DNA of 64,000 nt from Siphonodentalium dalli (GCA_032622095.1 CP136064.1:212612205-212676204), one strand, 5' to 3'. Positions 1 to 12,671 are shown, counted from the first letter of the stretch. Notes: generated from the sequence alone by a model not told the origin. A program made the numbers and translations.

Positions 1-438
1 ATAACAGAAAGATTCCACATGAGGGTAGTGATCTAATGTCAGATCAACATGCTTGATCTAAAACTCTATATATAGTGTCTTGGTATTTTCAATAATGTCT
101 CTCATAAAGTCTTGGTTAGAAATGTAGAAGATCCTTGGCCTAGCAACAAAGAGGAAGCAAGAGGTTGCCAAGGAGACCGCATTATCCAAATAGGATATAC
201 ATGTATTCATGACAATGTTGGGGAACAAATCTCAGTTCAGCGAATATTGCCGACCAGTAACCTGGTAAATTATGAGCTGCCCAAGAATAAAATACTTGTT
301 TGAAATGCTTGATATCCTACGTAAAAGAAAATTTCTTCTCAGTTGTGAATCATGTATCACAAAAGATATAGAATAAAATAATTTTGCAAACAAATAGAAT
401 TAATTCCACATATATTGTATTAAAATGTGTGAATATCA

Positions 439-714
439 GACCTGAATATATGGTGCCGGACATTTGCAAAATGAGATCCCCAGCAGGTGAATTTAGTGAC
501 GCTATCCCACATAGCGGGCTAGAATCACTATATTCACATTCTGGGTACTTCATTCTGCTTAGGCCTCATCTTCTCTGGAAGGTACCGTTATCTTTATTAA
601 CAATCCCTTAGCAGATGAGGCCATGGCATGCAGAATGAGGTGTGTGGAGTACCGTCACTAAATTCACCCTCTGGGGACCTCATTCTGCAAATGTCAGGCA
701 GCATATTTGCAGGC
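439..714. mobile_element. Family C copy 1, diverged double hairpin
   Basis: Two hairpins (about 466-565 and 615-700) with arms GAATTTAGTGACGCTAT and CACTAAATTCACCCTC. The ends are decayed. Confidence 0.7.
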
Positions 715-805
715 AAAATTTCATCCTGATAATCTTTAATTAAAACTGTCCAGGCTGGAATTGCATAATGCCTTACTAAATCTAAGATAACCATCCATTA
801 ATTAC

Positions 806-885
806 CTGAATGACTTCTCCCATTCAGTTATAAAATTATACATTGGAATGACCAATTGTTCATTTTAGGGAGACTCAGATACTAA
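806..885. mobile_element. Family D fragment, reversed
   Basis: GACTTCTCCCATTCAGTTAT and CATTGGAATGACCAATTGTT match the D right region in complement. Confidence 0.45.
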
Positions 886-1714
886 TTAGACAACAAGCAG
901 ATAAATACTCTGACAACTCAATTGTACCACTGTTGATCTGATAAACTCATTACCAGAATTCCTACAAATGAACCAACGGGAATAAAGTAACTATTCAATG
1001 GTCAGTCTTTAAGTTATCTGACAAGGAGACATGATATTAAATCTTTAAATAGTGAAAATAGTTAGTAAATAATAATAGAAAAATTAAAAAAATTGAACAA
1101 AAATGAACTTGAGGTTAGAAAATTAAACGAAAATTAAATGAAATCAAAATTAAAATTAGCCTTGAATGCATTTAACATGAGAGATTTTAGCTCTCATCAT
1201 AGTAAGTTATTGAATACAAAATGTTTAACTTTTTTTAAACAGGGGAAAATTGTTAAAAAATTACCTCCGACATTTCCACGTGAATTTCTTTTTTCTATAA
1301 AGACAGAACAAAGCGATTGGATTGTGTCCAAGTGAGAGTGCATTGTTTGAAGTTCATGGCTTTTCAGCAATGATATAGCTCAAGCAAAATTCAAAGCCCT
1401 GAAAGCCTATTCATTCTGGTCAGCCTGTATGAATAGATAATTTGTTATGAAGACTGACATATATGACACAAGGTCATACAAGAGATATACTATTACTACG
1501 CTCAAGCGATCATTGCCACCGTTATTTTTGCAGAGCAATTTAAACCACTAATATAAAAGCAAGCTGAATAGAGATTATTGTTCTGTTGACGGCATGTTCA
1601 CAGACGGCATGAAATATGTATGTGGTTTGAATACAAATGGGTAGGAAATCAGAAGGGTAATCCAAGTGGTGAAAATGCATGCAGATGGATGATTAAGATA
1701 GTTAAAACAGAAAC

Positions 1715-1742
1715 GGGGGGGGGGGGGGGGGGGGGGGGGGGG
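1715..1742 (+). repeat. Run of 28 G
   Basis: Uninterrupted G run followed by TGGGG. The short frames through it, poly-G on one strand and poly-P on the other, are not genes. Exact length is uncertain in any assembly. Confidence 0.9.
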
Positions 1743-2591
1743 TGGGGTGATATACATTGTATTTTGTATTTGTGTTTTCTGCTGAACAGTTTTACAAAAT
1801 TCTATCGAAATCAATGTCAAATAAAATCTGCGAATGTATGTAAAAAGTATTGATATATTTCAGAAGGAGGTCAAAATGTGTGAAAGGTACGAAAATCAAC
1901 ACATGATCTACTGACATCTAAACATCAATTCTAGACTATAAAGGACATATATATGGAACCAGTCATAGATATACAGAGCGCCAGTCAGTTAAACAGGGCA
2001 CCAGTCATAGACATACACGGTACCAGTTTTAGTATTTATCATGCAGATTCTGCTTTCGCTATTCTAAAATATGGTCTGACAAAAAGCCTGACCAATAAAT
2101 TCTTCTTGTTGTAATAGGTTGGAAGATCAACAATTACAGAACTCAAATTCAAACAACGTTGATAAAGTAATAAAATTTAATAAGAAAGCATACAATTATT
2201 ATGAGATTTTTTGCAACATAAAAGTTGTGAGTAAGATATGTTGCATCCCACATTTGACAACAATGTATATAATCACCACATATATTTTGGAAATAATTCA
2301 CAATTCTGCCAATTCAATTTCCATATTTAGAACCAATTTGAAAGAGCCAATCAACAGAGCCCTACTAAGTGACCCCAAACTAAATCTAGTTTTTGTTATC
2401 AAAATATATTTGAGTAAAAAATATAGCTATTATTATTCTGACCATTTTCAAGTTTCCAGAAAACATTTATATAAAATATTTTATTTATCTAGCAGAAGAT
2501 ATGGTATACTATGACTGGTACCCAGGAACAGCAGCAGGTATACCTGTCCTCTAGATAGCTTGTGGGATGAAAGAAGGATAAGGCAAGGATG

Positions 2592-2735
2592 AAAGATAGT
2601 GTCACCAACCTAATATCTTATTCCTATCTAGGTTAACGACAACGTGAATATTATCTATATATTAAAGATAGTGTCACCAACCTAATATCTTATTCCTATC
2701 TAGGTTAACGACAATGTGAATAATATCTACATATT
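2592..2735. repeat. 72-bp tandem duplication
   Basis: Two units, starting at 2,592 and 2,664, with GATAGTGTCACCAACCTAAT; a few differences near the right end. Confidence 0.9.
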
Positions 2736-2774
2736 ATTGCTGACAATATGTACAGTGATTGGTGGATGGAACAA

Positions 2775-2991
2775 TACAGTAATGCCCTAAATAATCGACT
2801 CCTTAACCACAGCAGAATTATGGACAATTTTTCAGGATTTAGTAGGAAATATGGCTTGTTGCCATTCATCGGAAAGCTCTCAGTGAGAGCTTCCCGATGA
2901 ATGGCAACAAGACATATTTCCGACTAAATCCTGAAAAATTACTCATAATTCTGCTGTGGTTAAAGAGTCGATTATTTAGGGCATTACTGTA
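2775..2991. mobile_element. Family A palindromic element, copy 1 (reference copy)
   Basis: Near-perfect inverted repeat of about 217 bp. Ends are TACAGTAATGCCCTAA and its complement; arms of about 105 bp include CCACAGCAGAATTATGG and GGCTTGTTGCCATTCATCGG, with almost no loop. The TA-CAGT...ACTG-TA termini resemble pogo/Tigger and mariner elements, whose target is TA. No transposase, so a foldback MITE. Confidence 0.85.
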
Positions 2992-5419
2992 CAATGATAT
3001 ATACTAAATGTTATTGTAATTGTTTGCTAAAATTTTCTATTAAAGTGTTAGCCAGCAATTACGATGAAATATATTCAAATGATATTTGAAATTTTCTTGA
3101 AAATATTGAACAGCTAAAAGTAAAGCCCAAAAATAAGTTGAACCAAATGTCACAATATCCCAGCTGACCACTGAAATAAAAGCAATAAGTGATTTAAATA
3201 AATATGATGTATGAATGGGCTGGCGCAAAGAATGTACATGTTCTCGATGCAAAATATTTACAGGCATTTCCATTTCCCATCAAAATTAAGCATATTTCTG
3301 ATCCATGCAGAGAAGTGAACCTGATTCGTGTATCTGCGAAAGTTTGCAGTTGCTTTTCAGAGGGTCAGTGTTTTTTATGTGCAGAGGGGTGATTTTCTGG
3401 TGAGATTAGCACTCTGCGTGGTCATTCTTTCACCAATAGAACTAACGTTTTGATATGGTCTAGTTGCTATACGACAATAAGCCACAATATACTAAATTAT
3501 TCTGTGGTTCAGATGGGCTGACTGGAATACCAAAGATAACTAACTTCTGTTGAAGACAGAAGTTACAAATTTCATGGATAAGAAATCTCCCATATCACCA
3601 TTTAGGATGGTCCCTGATTCACAATTTATGATGTCATTTCTAAGCTGAGTTCATAGAAGACTTGACAATATGCAGTAATGTCTATTTTCATTAAACAAAT
3701 TTGGGTGCCTATTTAATACTAAAGCTTTGAAATTCAGTAAAAATAATTAACACTCTAGAAAAAACATACATTATCTGTGATTTAGTCACCAATAATGCTG
3801 TAAAATTCTGTTATCGCGATATTCCTTCTGGCGAGAAATCTTTAACATGTTTCAATATCTGATTAGCCGATAACTAGTCTATTCTCAAAGGAAACTCATC
3901 TGGTATATTAGAAAAAAATAACTTCTCTTATATTGTTTAATTTGGCTGCAAAGAAAACCACAGGGAGTTTCTGTCAATTCAGTTAGATGGGTAATATAAT
4001 ATAGACACCGTAATTCTCGGCATCACTCGATATCATTTAATATCACACAATTCAAAGGTCAAAAGAATATGATGAGTGCTTTGACCTTAGGACACAAAAC
4101 GTGTTTTGATATGGCTTGCGACAAAATTAAAGTCAAATAAAAATACGAATTTTTCACGAATATTCATTATTTAGATACAATCAAGACCATGTTTCCTTGG
4201 TCTTCCAAACTAGCGGCAATGGTTCAATATGGTTTTCATGGGAATGTCAAAGATAATGGTTTATCTTTTGTATCTCCAATTGCCAAATTTAATGGAATAG
4301 ATACATTTATTTAAGTATAGCATGGAAAATTTCTGTAAATCACAGAATATTAATAATGTACAAATATACTTTGGTTAATCATCTTTCAACTTCATCATAT
4401 AGCAGAAAAATCATCAAACAGATTGCTCAACATAAACACTATTTAAATGACAATACATCTCAAAAATAAAATGGAATTGAAATTTTTCTTTTGAAATTGT
4501 TTTCCAATTTAATATAAAGTATAATAAGACAGAATAACATATATAGTTCTTAATTAGTAACTAAATAACCACACAACAGCCAAAGGGAGTACAAAAAACC
4601 AAACATTTATTATTGCATTTACCTTAAAATAAAAGGCCACTTGGCAACATGTTCACAGAAAAAAATTGGTTTTATTTGATGAGTGGGTTTTTAAGAAACG
4701 AAAAAATTTGCTTATAATCGCCTATGTTTCTAACACACTGAAGTTTAATTGATTAGACACCAGAATTATCAGTAAATTCTAAGTCTAAAAAAAATTCTCA
4801 TCAATGGCGAAAATTCACAGCCGAAAACGGGCATAACTCTTGTCAGAAATAGTCAGATCAGAAACAAATTTGATCTTGATCTGGACTTTCTCATACGAAG
4901 GCCATATGGAAAGTTTCATAAAATTCTGTCAAATACTATATATAAGTTATCATCTGGATAACAAATATTTTTTTTTCAGATGGACAGAAAAACAGACAAA
5001 TGGACAAATGATATGGACAATGGATGGGTGGCGCTCATTTCTATATTTCCTAGAAATGTTCTTTGCGGGGGAACAAAAATAGAAATTGTTTCATTATTTA
5101 TGGAAATCCATTTCATATTCCATGACATGTTTAACCTTGCAGCAAATGTGTGCTTTTAGATATAAACTCTGTTCAGCATGTATTCTTTCACAAGAACAGA
5201 TCACACCATAATCAGCCCGAAAGTTCCAGCCCCACCGATCAAATTATTTCAGAAAACCTAACGTCTGAATGGAGCACAATTGGAAATATTTATTACTTAA
5301 TTTGGGACAAACTATCGAACAGGAAATTCTTCCTCGAATGCGAGCCATGGCATAAAATTTATGAAAATTACTACTCTGCATTCCCATTCTTTCACCTACA
5401 CGGAGAGTTCCACAGCACT
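2992..5419. other. No gene seen
   Basis: AT-rich. Apart from the weak K-like repeat at 4,800-5,020, I find no exon or element. Searched on the minus strand for the missing RILPL C-terminal exon without success. Confidence 0.6.
4800..5020. repeat. Dispersed repeat K-like, weak copy
   Basis: GGGCATAACTCTTGTCAGAA, then GGACAGAAAAACAGACAAAT. Similar in layout to the 23,820 copy. Confidence 0.4.
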
Positions 5420-5510
5420 TTAACCCATTGAAAACTGAATGGATTCTCCGATTCAGTTATCAAAGAATACACTGGAATAGTCTATAATTCATTTGGAGGG
5501 GTGTCCAGAA
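5420..5510. mobile_element. Family D right-end fragment, reversed
   Basis: TTAACCCATTGAAAACTGAA then TCCGATTCAGTTATCAAAG and TTCATTTGGAGGGG. Confidence 0.5.
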
Positions 5511-5770
5511 AAATTAGCAGATGACAGAAAAATAAAAAAAATAATACAAATGCAGAATTCATGCTTGCGGAAGATTACTTTTCAACGAATTGCATAAAAA
5601 TAAAGAAATATAGTCCCGTTGATAAACTTACATTGCAGGTCTGCAGTAATTGTACCAGTGATCTATCCTATATCAAGGATTAGTTGCTGTGAAGAATCTG
5701 AACAGAATGATGTGATGAGGGGCGGGAATATGAGCTAACGATGTCTATATGTGAGTCATATACTGCTTGT

Positions 5771-6712
5771 CAGGGTTCGCGCTGTCAGTGGCGAAATTTG
5801 CCAATGGACATATTTTTTTCACAAATGACCGAAGAATTTCATTTGGCCAAAATGTTTCAAGCCTTTTATATAGTCAGCAATAAAAATAACAATTTATCAG
5901 CATGCAAGCCTTGAAATAGTGTGTCTGTCATTTGCAGAATAAGGTCCCCAGATGTATTCATCATCTGGGAACCTCATTCTACTGAGGCCTCAAATGCTAT
6001 GGGAGACAAAGTATCAGATTTAAGGTTGGTGATGTTTACCCATTTGTCACCTCAATTATGCATTTTAACTTCTGCAAATTAGGGGATATAGAAACTGAAC
6101 AGGTTGGAAAAAGTAACTGAAAACAATGTTAATTTGAGACTACTTCCCAAAGATGAGGCCTAAGTTGAATGAGGTCCCAAGAGGGTGAATTTAGTGATGC
6201 TAGCCTGCTGTGCAGGGTAGCGACACTAAATGCACCCTCTGGGGACCTACTTCTGCAAATGCAGACACACTATTTCAAGGCTTGCATGCATGGTTATAAA
6301 CTTATCAAACAATCGAAATAATAATGATCACCTGCTTGTATGGTGTCCTACCACAATCATTTAATAATACTTAACGGCTTTGTGGCTTCGAAGTAACACC
6401 ATCTCAAACAATCAAACGGAAAATCAGTGCTAATTAATGTTGATATAGGATACTCAGCTAGACCTATTTTACAGTTTTTGCATTTCCCATAGTTACACAC
6501 TTGCCATGTCAATTATCTCATATAAGTTCAGCCCAAAATTTCTCTCTTTTTTTGTGTGTGCGTGTGTTTTGTTTTTGTTTTAGTTTCAGTTTTCTCAACA
6601 ATCCTATATTTAGTTTTTATTAATTTGGCCGAAATCTCAGAAAAATTCCAAACAAATTCAGAAATGGCAAAAAAAAATGGCTTAAAGAATTTTATGGCCA
6701 GCGCAGACCCTG
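5771..6712. mobile_element. Family F copy 1 (hAT-like), hosting family C copy 2
   Basis: CAGGGTTCGCGCTG left, CAGCGCAGACCCTG right. Flanks CTGCTTGT and CTATTGGT agree at six of eight bases. Sub-terminal AATTTGCC/GGCAAAA motifs recur. A CG/GT-rich stretch with TTTGTGTGTGCGTGTG lies near 6,551. Confidence 0.7.
5905..6284. mobile_element. Family C copy 2, nested in family F
   Basis: CAAGCCTTGAAATAGTGTGT to ACACACTATTTCAAGGCTTG. The first hairpin is shortened and the second complete. Flanks share GCATG only. Confidence 0.8.
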
Positions 6713-6849
6713 CTATTGGTTTTGATCCTACATGACAACATAATGGCAGATTATTAATTACAACACATGCTTTGACCAATAAAACATAGTGGGACAAGCT
6801 AAAGAAGAACTGACAATATAAAACAAAATAATTTTTCTATGGTTCTCAC

Positions 6850-7037
6850 CTTGGTCGATACAGAGCTAGTTCCTCCTCAACTTCGATTAGTTTAGTTTTC
6901 AGCTCATTACGTTCCAGTAATACTTGTCGTAGTTCAGCTAATGTAAACCTTGGTCTATCAGGATCTTGCATGTCTATCAACATTTTCCCTAGCACTTTGA
7001 GTTTTTCTTCTAACTCTTCTATATCTAGCTCTCCTTT
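6850..7037 (-). CDS. RILPL: RILP-like protein, coding exon 5 (RH2 domain)
   Basis: 188 bases, acceptor TTCATTTAG and donor GTGAGA; enters in phase 0 and leaves in phase 2, so at least one more coding exon must follow. It encodes about residues 288-349, including the RH2 core DPDRPRFTLAELRQVLLERN and then ELKTKLIEVEEELALYRPR. In vertebrate RILPL1 and RILPL2, RH2 binds Rab8, Rab10 and Rab36, including LRRK2-phosphorylated forms through basic residues of the RPRFT region; these basic residues are present here. The expected short tail after RH2 was not found between 1 and 6,849, so the last exon is either diverged or outside the window. A TTAA-flanked element begins 25 bases above the exon edge, beside the acceptor. 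Confidence 0.92.
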
Positions 7038-7061
7038 CTAAATGAATTAAAAATAAAATAG

Positions 7062-7377
7062 TTAACCTCTTCGCTGCTATGACGTCCGTAACTATTACGG
7101 ATGTAAAAGTGCATGTCGTGTGCTATATGGTCCGTAGGTACTACAGACCTACTTCAGCACACTAGCAGTAGGCAATTTATTCATAACTGGAACTCAGAGA
7201 TTGGTGCATCGGAATAACTGTATCTCGAAGTTTCAAACAGCACTTGATGTTCCACGACTGTGAATGACAATAGTCTTTTAACTGAGTCAGTTCTATGGTT
7301 CTTGTGATAATCCCGTTATATTTTTCCACTGGAAGATGGCAATAATGTCATAACATAATTTAGAGCGAAGAGTTTAA
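7062..7377. mobile_element. TTAA-flanked MITE beside RILPL exon 5
   Basis: TTAA-CCTCTTCGCTGCTATGACG at the left and GTCATAACATAATTTAGAGCGAAGAG-TTTAA in two blocks at the right. Single copy in the window. Its edge is 25 bases from the exon 5 border. Confidence 0.65.
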
Positions 7378-7557
7378 AAACAAAACTTTTCCAGATATTT
7401 CATTAGTCTTTTTAATACAAATGTAGTGAACATTCACAAGTTGAGTTTTATTATCCACTTGTGTCATATAATTTCAATAATTAGACAGAAAACAACATGT
7501 ATCTAGATCTAGAAGCTTTTATCAAGTCAGCAGTGGATGGGCATGGGGATATATAAA

Positions 7558-7792
7558 CAAGCCTGAGTTTAGTGTGCCTGTCATTTGCAGCATGCATAAT
7601 CGAGGTTCCCAATGGGTGTACATCACAATATTCGTAATTTGGGAACTTCAATCTGAGTCTATGTCTCCCATAGCAGATGAGGTCCCCAGAGGGTGAATTT
7701 GGTAATGCTAGCCCACTATGTGGGATAGTGTCACTAAATTCACCATCTGGGGACCTCATTCTGCAAATGAAAGGCACACTAAACTCAGGCTT
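7558..7792. mobile_element. Family C copy 3
   Basis: CAAGCCTGAGTTTAGTGTG to CACACTAAACTCAGGCTT; ATATATAA lies on both sides, within one base of the ends. Confidence 0.75.
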
Positions 7793-8209
7793 ATATATAA
7801 ATATATGTGACTGCGCTTTTCAGCAGGGACCAGCCCAGAAGGGGACTTGGGGACATAACCACCCTAAAATGTGTCACTGCTCCCTATTTTTATCATATGT
7901 ACCACTATGCATATGTCCCAAAGCATATTTAAAGTATATTTACTGATTATAATGGTGTTCTTACTCACTATCATGGTTTTATAAATTGGCTCCTCTGTTG
8001 CCCAGAAGATCATAGAAGTGTGTTATTTCTCCCTGATAACAGTCAACTTCTCATTAAAAACCAAGCAGTGAGAAGTGAATCTTCAAATTTGAAACCTCTA
8101 GGCTGGCCCCACTGGCTGTCGGCAACAAGCTTGATAAATAATTTGAGATTCATAAGGAAGATTTGTTCTGTGTTTATCCCACACCCTTGTGTAAGTTAAC
8201 CAAAACATA

Positions 8210-8643
8210 GGGAGCCTTACATATATAAGAGAATGCACTGGCTTACAAGGTCAAGGTAAATATTGTTAGGCCAATGTATTCTCATACAGTAATGCTCTAA
8301 ATAATCGACTCCTTAACCACAGCAGAATTATGGGTAATTTTTCAGGATTTAGTCGGAAATATGGCTTGTTGCCATTCATCGGAAAGCTCTCACAGAATTA
8401 TGGGTAATTTTTCAGGATATTCATAACACGATCTGCAGTAATGCTCGGGAGAGCTTTCCGATGAATGGCAACAAGCCATATTTCCGACTAAATCCTGAAA
8501 AATTACCCATAATTCTGCTGTGGTTAAGGAGTCGATTAATTAGAGCATTACTGTATATATGTGAGGCTCCCTATTATATAAGAGAATACATTGGCACAGT
8601 GTTTTCATTAAATTTCAGGAAGCTCCAGTCATGAAAGGGTTAA
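8210..8643. mobile_element. Family B copy 1, carrying family A
   Basis: TATATAAGAGAATGCACTGG and the reverse-sense CCAATGTATTCTC surround a short spacer, then family A, then the final half. The right end ATGAAAGGG-TTAA (8,640-8,643) is intact; the left end has decayed. Confidence 0.75.
8285..8555. mobile_element. Family A copy 2, inserted in a family B element
   Basis: Longer than usual: 271 bp, with a partial repeat of the left arm in the middle. It sits exactly between the two halves of the family B copy 8,210-8,643. Confidence 0.85.
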
Positions 8644-10983
8644 TATAGATTAGGTTTCTTGTTCCTGAGGTTCTTCTATACTCCCAGGTGTCTTGTAGGC
8701 ATGATCCTGATTCCTTGTGAGCTGTTTTCCCAGTGTGCATTCAACAGTAAGGTTTCTTTTACAGGACTTTGGTATTGATTGGAGACTAAACGGTATTGAT
8801 TGGAGACTAAACGGAGAGTAAAGAATCCAACAGCAGCAACAACAGTGAATCCAACTTTACTCCAGTTCAGACATTTCTCAGAGGCAAATTACTAGCTGTG
8901 AAAAAATGGTTAAATAAGCGCGAATATATAAGTCTTAGTTATTTGCGTGATAAATTGGAGATATATACTGAATTAAATCATTAGTAGTACTTTAGTATCG
9001 TCAAATAAAATGGCGGCATTTTTAATCTTTAAAGATGCAGTCCGATTTAATAAATAAGTAAAAAAATTCCCTCAGCCAATTTTCATCTTACCAAACAAAA
9101 TCAAATAAAAAAATACTTGAAATTAGCAGCATTCCAAAATGTATTAAAGGCCGACTTAATTTTCGAATGCCCAGATGACATTATACACAACATATTCCAT
9201 ATCATGCACCATTTGGAAGAGGAACCAAAAATATACAGGAGTGTCCATGCACCAAGTGATAGAGATTCACAGATTCACACCAAAACTTCCCCCGTTATTT
9301 AGACCAGAAAGGATCATAATTCACAACTAAGATATAGAGTTATTCCCCTTCAATTGAGAATAATAAACTGGCAGTACAGGCCAGATCAAAATTAAGCACA
9401 GAACACATGTCGGTACCTTGACAAAAACAACATGTATACAGTTTATTCCACCAGAGAAGATAATACAATGTTTTGGAGTTTCCTCTTTCAATGGTATATA
9501 ATATGGAATACGTTGTATATAATGTGATATGGTGATTCGAAAATTAAGTGGGCCTTTGAAAGTTCACTTTTGAAAGTCATCATCTAACCATCAAAATCCC
9601 CTATTAATTGGCTCATGGATAGGATCCATTCATTTACTGGATTAGAAACCGTACCAAGATGGGAAATCTTTAACTTGACCTTTTTGAGTTAGAAGCCAGA
9701 TTTAGCCACACATACATGTATGTGTAACTTGTGTTGTTATTGTCAACGAAGGTCACCTGACACATGTCAGGGCCCTGCGATTCGGGCATTCTTTTTTTCA
9801 ATTAAATTTTCGATTTGATTTGGATACATAATCGCGAATTCGTTTCAATTTGATTCAACAAAAGTACAACATCTGCATGGACATTGGGGTACAACACAAT
9901 GTAAAAATGGTATATGTGAATATTCCGACGTCTGTTCTTGACGATTTAAGTACTGGCATTTGTGGGCGGATATGCGATGTCTTATCACAAAATAACTTAA
10001 TTAAATATCGGAAATGAGCACACAATTACTGAGTCATATTTCGCCACGAAGACTTGTGTATTGTATGAGATAATATGAAGCTATGTTATTTTATGTCTTT
10101 GTATCGAATAGAACTGAACTTACCAAAGCGTACACATGTATATTTTCCACCATGTTGCATGTCAACATAGTGAATGACAAATACAGCCCTTTTATAAATA
10201 ATGTTCATTTTCCGCCCATTGTAGCGGATTCTGTGTTATGTCATCACAATTCCGTGATGTTGCACCCGACTATCGATATATGTCTGCTATGAGAGAAACA
10301 TGTTGTGTACTTACAATTCATTGAGAGAATCGGATCGAAACTGGCATTCAAATTCAGAGGGATGGATCGAAAATCGCAGGGCCCTATTTCACGTAACCAT
10401 TCCGTGAAACGTACACGGTCAAACCGTTTAGAAGTTTTGTGTCAAACATGTAGCATTACGAAAAGTGTAGCAAAGAGGAATAATCCAATAATTAGGTCAA
10501 TCGGCGAATCGTGAACATTCGTTAAATTCTTCAGGCCCAGCCGTTACTTCTTCCAAAAGATATGTTGGTAGCGACTTGAATTAAATGGCATAGGTTGTCT
10601 GCCTCCTGAAACCCAGATTGCTTATCTTCTCGCAACAGAATTTCCTGACATGTTTTCATCAATTATGTAAGATCTTCTATAGTGAGCGGACAATGTGTCT
10701 ACATGGCAAGATTATGTTTTAATTGGACATGACATTTCCCACCAAGTGCATATTCATATCAATACTATAGTAACACACATTACAAGTCACACATATGTGT
10801 CACAAGTATGTGTGACTGAACCTGGCTAATATAGAGGATAGTAAGTGAAGTGCAGAGATCAGCTGTATTGATCAGACAGACAGCACTGTGTACAAATGAG
10901 GTGCATCACAGCAGACAACTCATAAAGTACACAGTTTGAAGCTGGCAAAATGAAGAAGTTATTACTAGATATTGATTTTGTTG
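8644..10983. other. No gene seen
   Basis: RILPL intron 4. Contains a 21-bp tandem duplication near 8,770-8,812 (GGTATTGATTGGAGACTAAAC twice, less one base) and no recognised coding or mobile sequence. Confidence 0.55.
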
Positions 10984-11240
10984 GAATGAAAATAACGGAG
11001 TACGTTAGAACTCCAATTCCAAATCACTGCATGCATTCAGCAAAAAATGGTTTAATATTCTATGGCCTGCTGAGGTAGCCATAGGAAAACTTTGGGGAAT
11101 ATTCCGAGATGAAAACTCTTATGCAAAAAAAATCTCGAGAACAAAAGCAATCCCAATCCCACAAAAAACTTGCAAATATTCCAGTCTATTGAAAGTTGAA
11201 ACAGAACCATTTTTCAGTTTTGATTGTGATGGAATGATAA

Positions 11241-11601
11241 AAACTGAATATATTAGAACTCCAATATAACATCACTGTATGCATTCAGTCCAGATAATTT
11301 ACCTACCTAACTGAGTATATTAGAACTCCAATATAACATCACTGCATGATTCAGCCCAGATAATTTACCTCCCTAACTGAGTATATTAGAACTCCAACAT
11401 AACATCACTGCATGATTCAGCCCAGATAATTTACCTCCCTAACTGAGTATATTAGAACTCCACTATAACATCACTGTACGCATTCAGACCAGATAATTGA
11501 CCTCCCTAACTGAATATATTAGAACTCCAATATAACATCACTGCATGATTCAGCCCAGATAATTTACCTCCCTAACGGAATATATTAGAACTCCAATATA
11601 A
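11241..11601. repeat. 66-67 bp tandem satellite, left block
   Basis: Five units, with GAACTCCAATATAACATCAC starting at 11,256, 11,323, 11,389, 11,455, 11,522 and 11,588 (the last cut by the insertion). Units are 90% or more alike by eye. A single degenerate unit lies earlier at about 10,984-11,055. Confidence 0.9.
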
Positions 11602-12671
11602 GGCCATTCAACAGAGATTCCTTGTTTCTCATCAGCGCCCGTCCCGATTTTGTCGCCCGCCCCTATTATTTTTGTATTTTATAAATGATCTATGTCGCAC
11701 AGACGCGAAGACAAAACAGCGGTGAAATGGTAAGTAAAACGCACCGAGAATGTAATGCTTCCAATTAAGATCGATAATGGAGTGCGCCTCTACCGGAAAT
11801 GTCGTTCCGGTGTTACGAAACAGATGTTGACACGGAACACCGTGTGCCTAACGTAACTATCACAACGTACTCTGGGAACGCCTGATCGCAATTTCATGCA
11901 TAATAAATTTTAAACATAACATCTTCGACTTATTTTATTTTCACGAAAAGGAATAATAAATGGGGTGATAAATGTATAAATAACTATAAATAAGTTAAAA
12001 TTAGCCACTTTCCCATGGCAAGTGAGGTACACAAATTTTTGATATCTGAGTACGATCGTCGGAGTGTTCCCCCTATGGTATTGCGATAATCGCCGACCCA
12101 AAACAGAGGTCAACAAGTAAATAACGTGCGCGCTTCAAAATTTAATAATAATTTAGACTACATACATGTATTGAACATGGTGTTCGCTGTTACGGAAATT
12201 TGTGAAGGTGTCCGTGTTATAAAAGCATGGTATGGCTCAATTGTTCCAGACAACACAACGCTCGCCCAACTGTTAGAGATGCGGAGGAGCGGGGAGATCG
12301 ATCTACCATGGTCCCGTGATCAGTTATTTATATACAATATATATGCGCATAACATGGGGTAGGTGTTATATTTATTGTACACCATGTTTTAATATCAATA
12401 AATGACTCCATTTTAATATTGTCAGCCTAGCTCTTGTATTCATTTCTGTTTTAATATATCAACTAAATTGTAGATTTATTAAATTTGAACCACATACACC
12501 CATCACAATGACAAAAATTATGATTGTCTAAATTTACTCGGAGTATACCACTGCCATACCACTACTCATCGTATTAGAAGTTAGAATACAAAAAACAAAA
12601 AACAAAACGCCCTCCCGCCCCATTCTCAGAAAAAAGTCTGATGAGAAACAAGGAATCTCTGTTGAATGGCC
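11602..12671. mobile_element. PIF/Harbinger-like element with 34-bp perfect inverted repeats
   Basis: The left end GGCCATTCAACAGAGATTCC continues to 11,635 and is matched base for base by the complement at 12,638-12,671. TAA flanks both sides (11,599-11,601 and 12,672-12,674), and joining the flanks restores the 66-bp satellite unit. A 3-bp TAA duplication is typical of PIF/Harbinger. No DDE transposase is seen, so it is probably non-autonomous. Confidence 0.8.
12177..12362 (+). CDS. Possible small ORF inside the Harbinger-like element
   Basis: An ATG at 12,177 opens 61 codons to TAG, followed 35 bases later by AATAAA (12,397-12,402). The peptide (for example IKAWYGSIVPDNTTLAQLLE) has ordinary amino-acid use but no motif I recognise. 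Upstream, ATGGTAAGT near 11,726 resembles a splice donor, so this could be the last exon of a longer transcript. It might equally be chance: 61 codons is short. Confidence 0.25.
   Translation: MVFAVTEICEGVRVIKAWYGSIVPDNTTLAQLLEMRRSGEIDLPWSRDQLFIYNIYAHNMG

Noticed and set aside
1575-1853. Poly-proline and poly-glycine frames
   Set aside because: Caused solely by the 28-G run.
2119-2514. 131-codon plus-strand frame
   Set aside because: AT-rich composition (N, I, Y, K), no motif, no splice or polyadenylation context that would make it a gene.
11241-11601. CRISPR-like regular repeats
   Set aside because: The 66-bp units are contiguous with no variable spacers; a tandem satellite in a eukaryotic genome.
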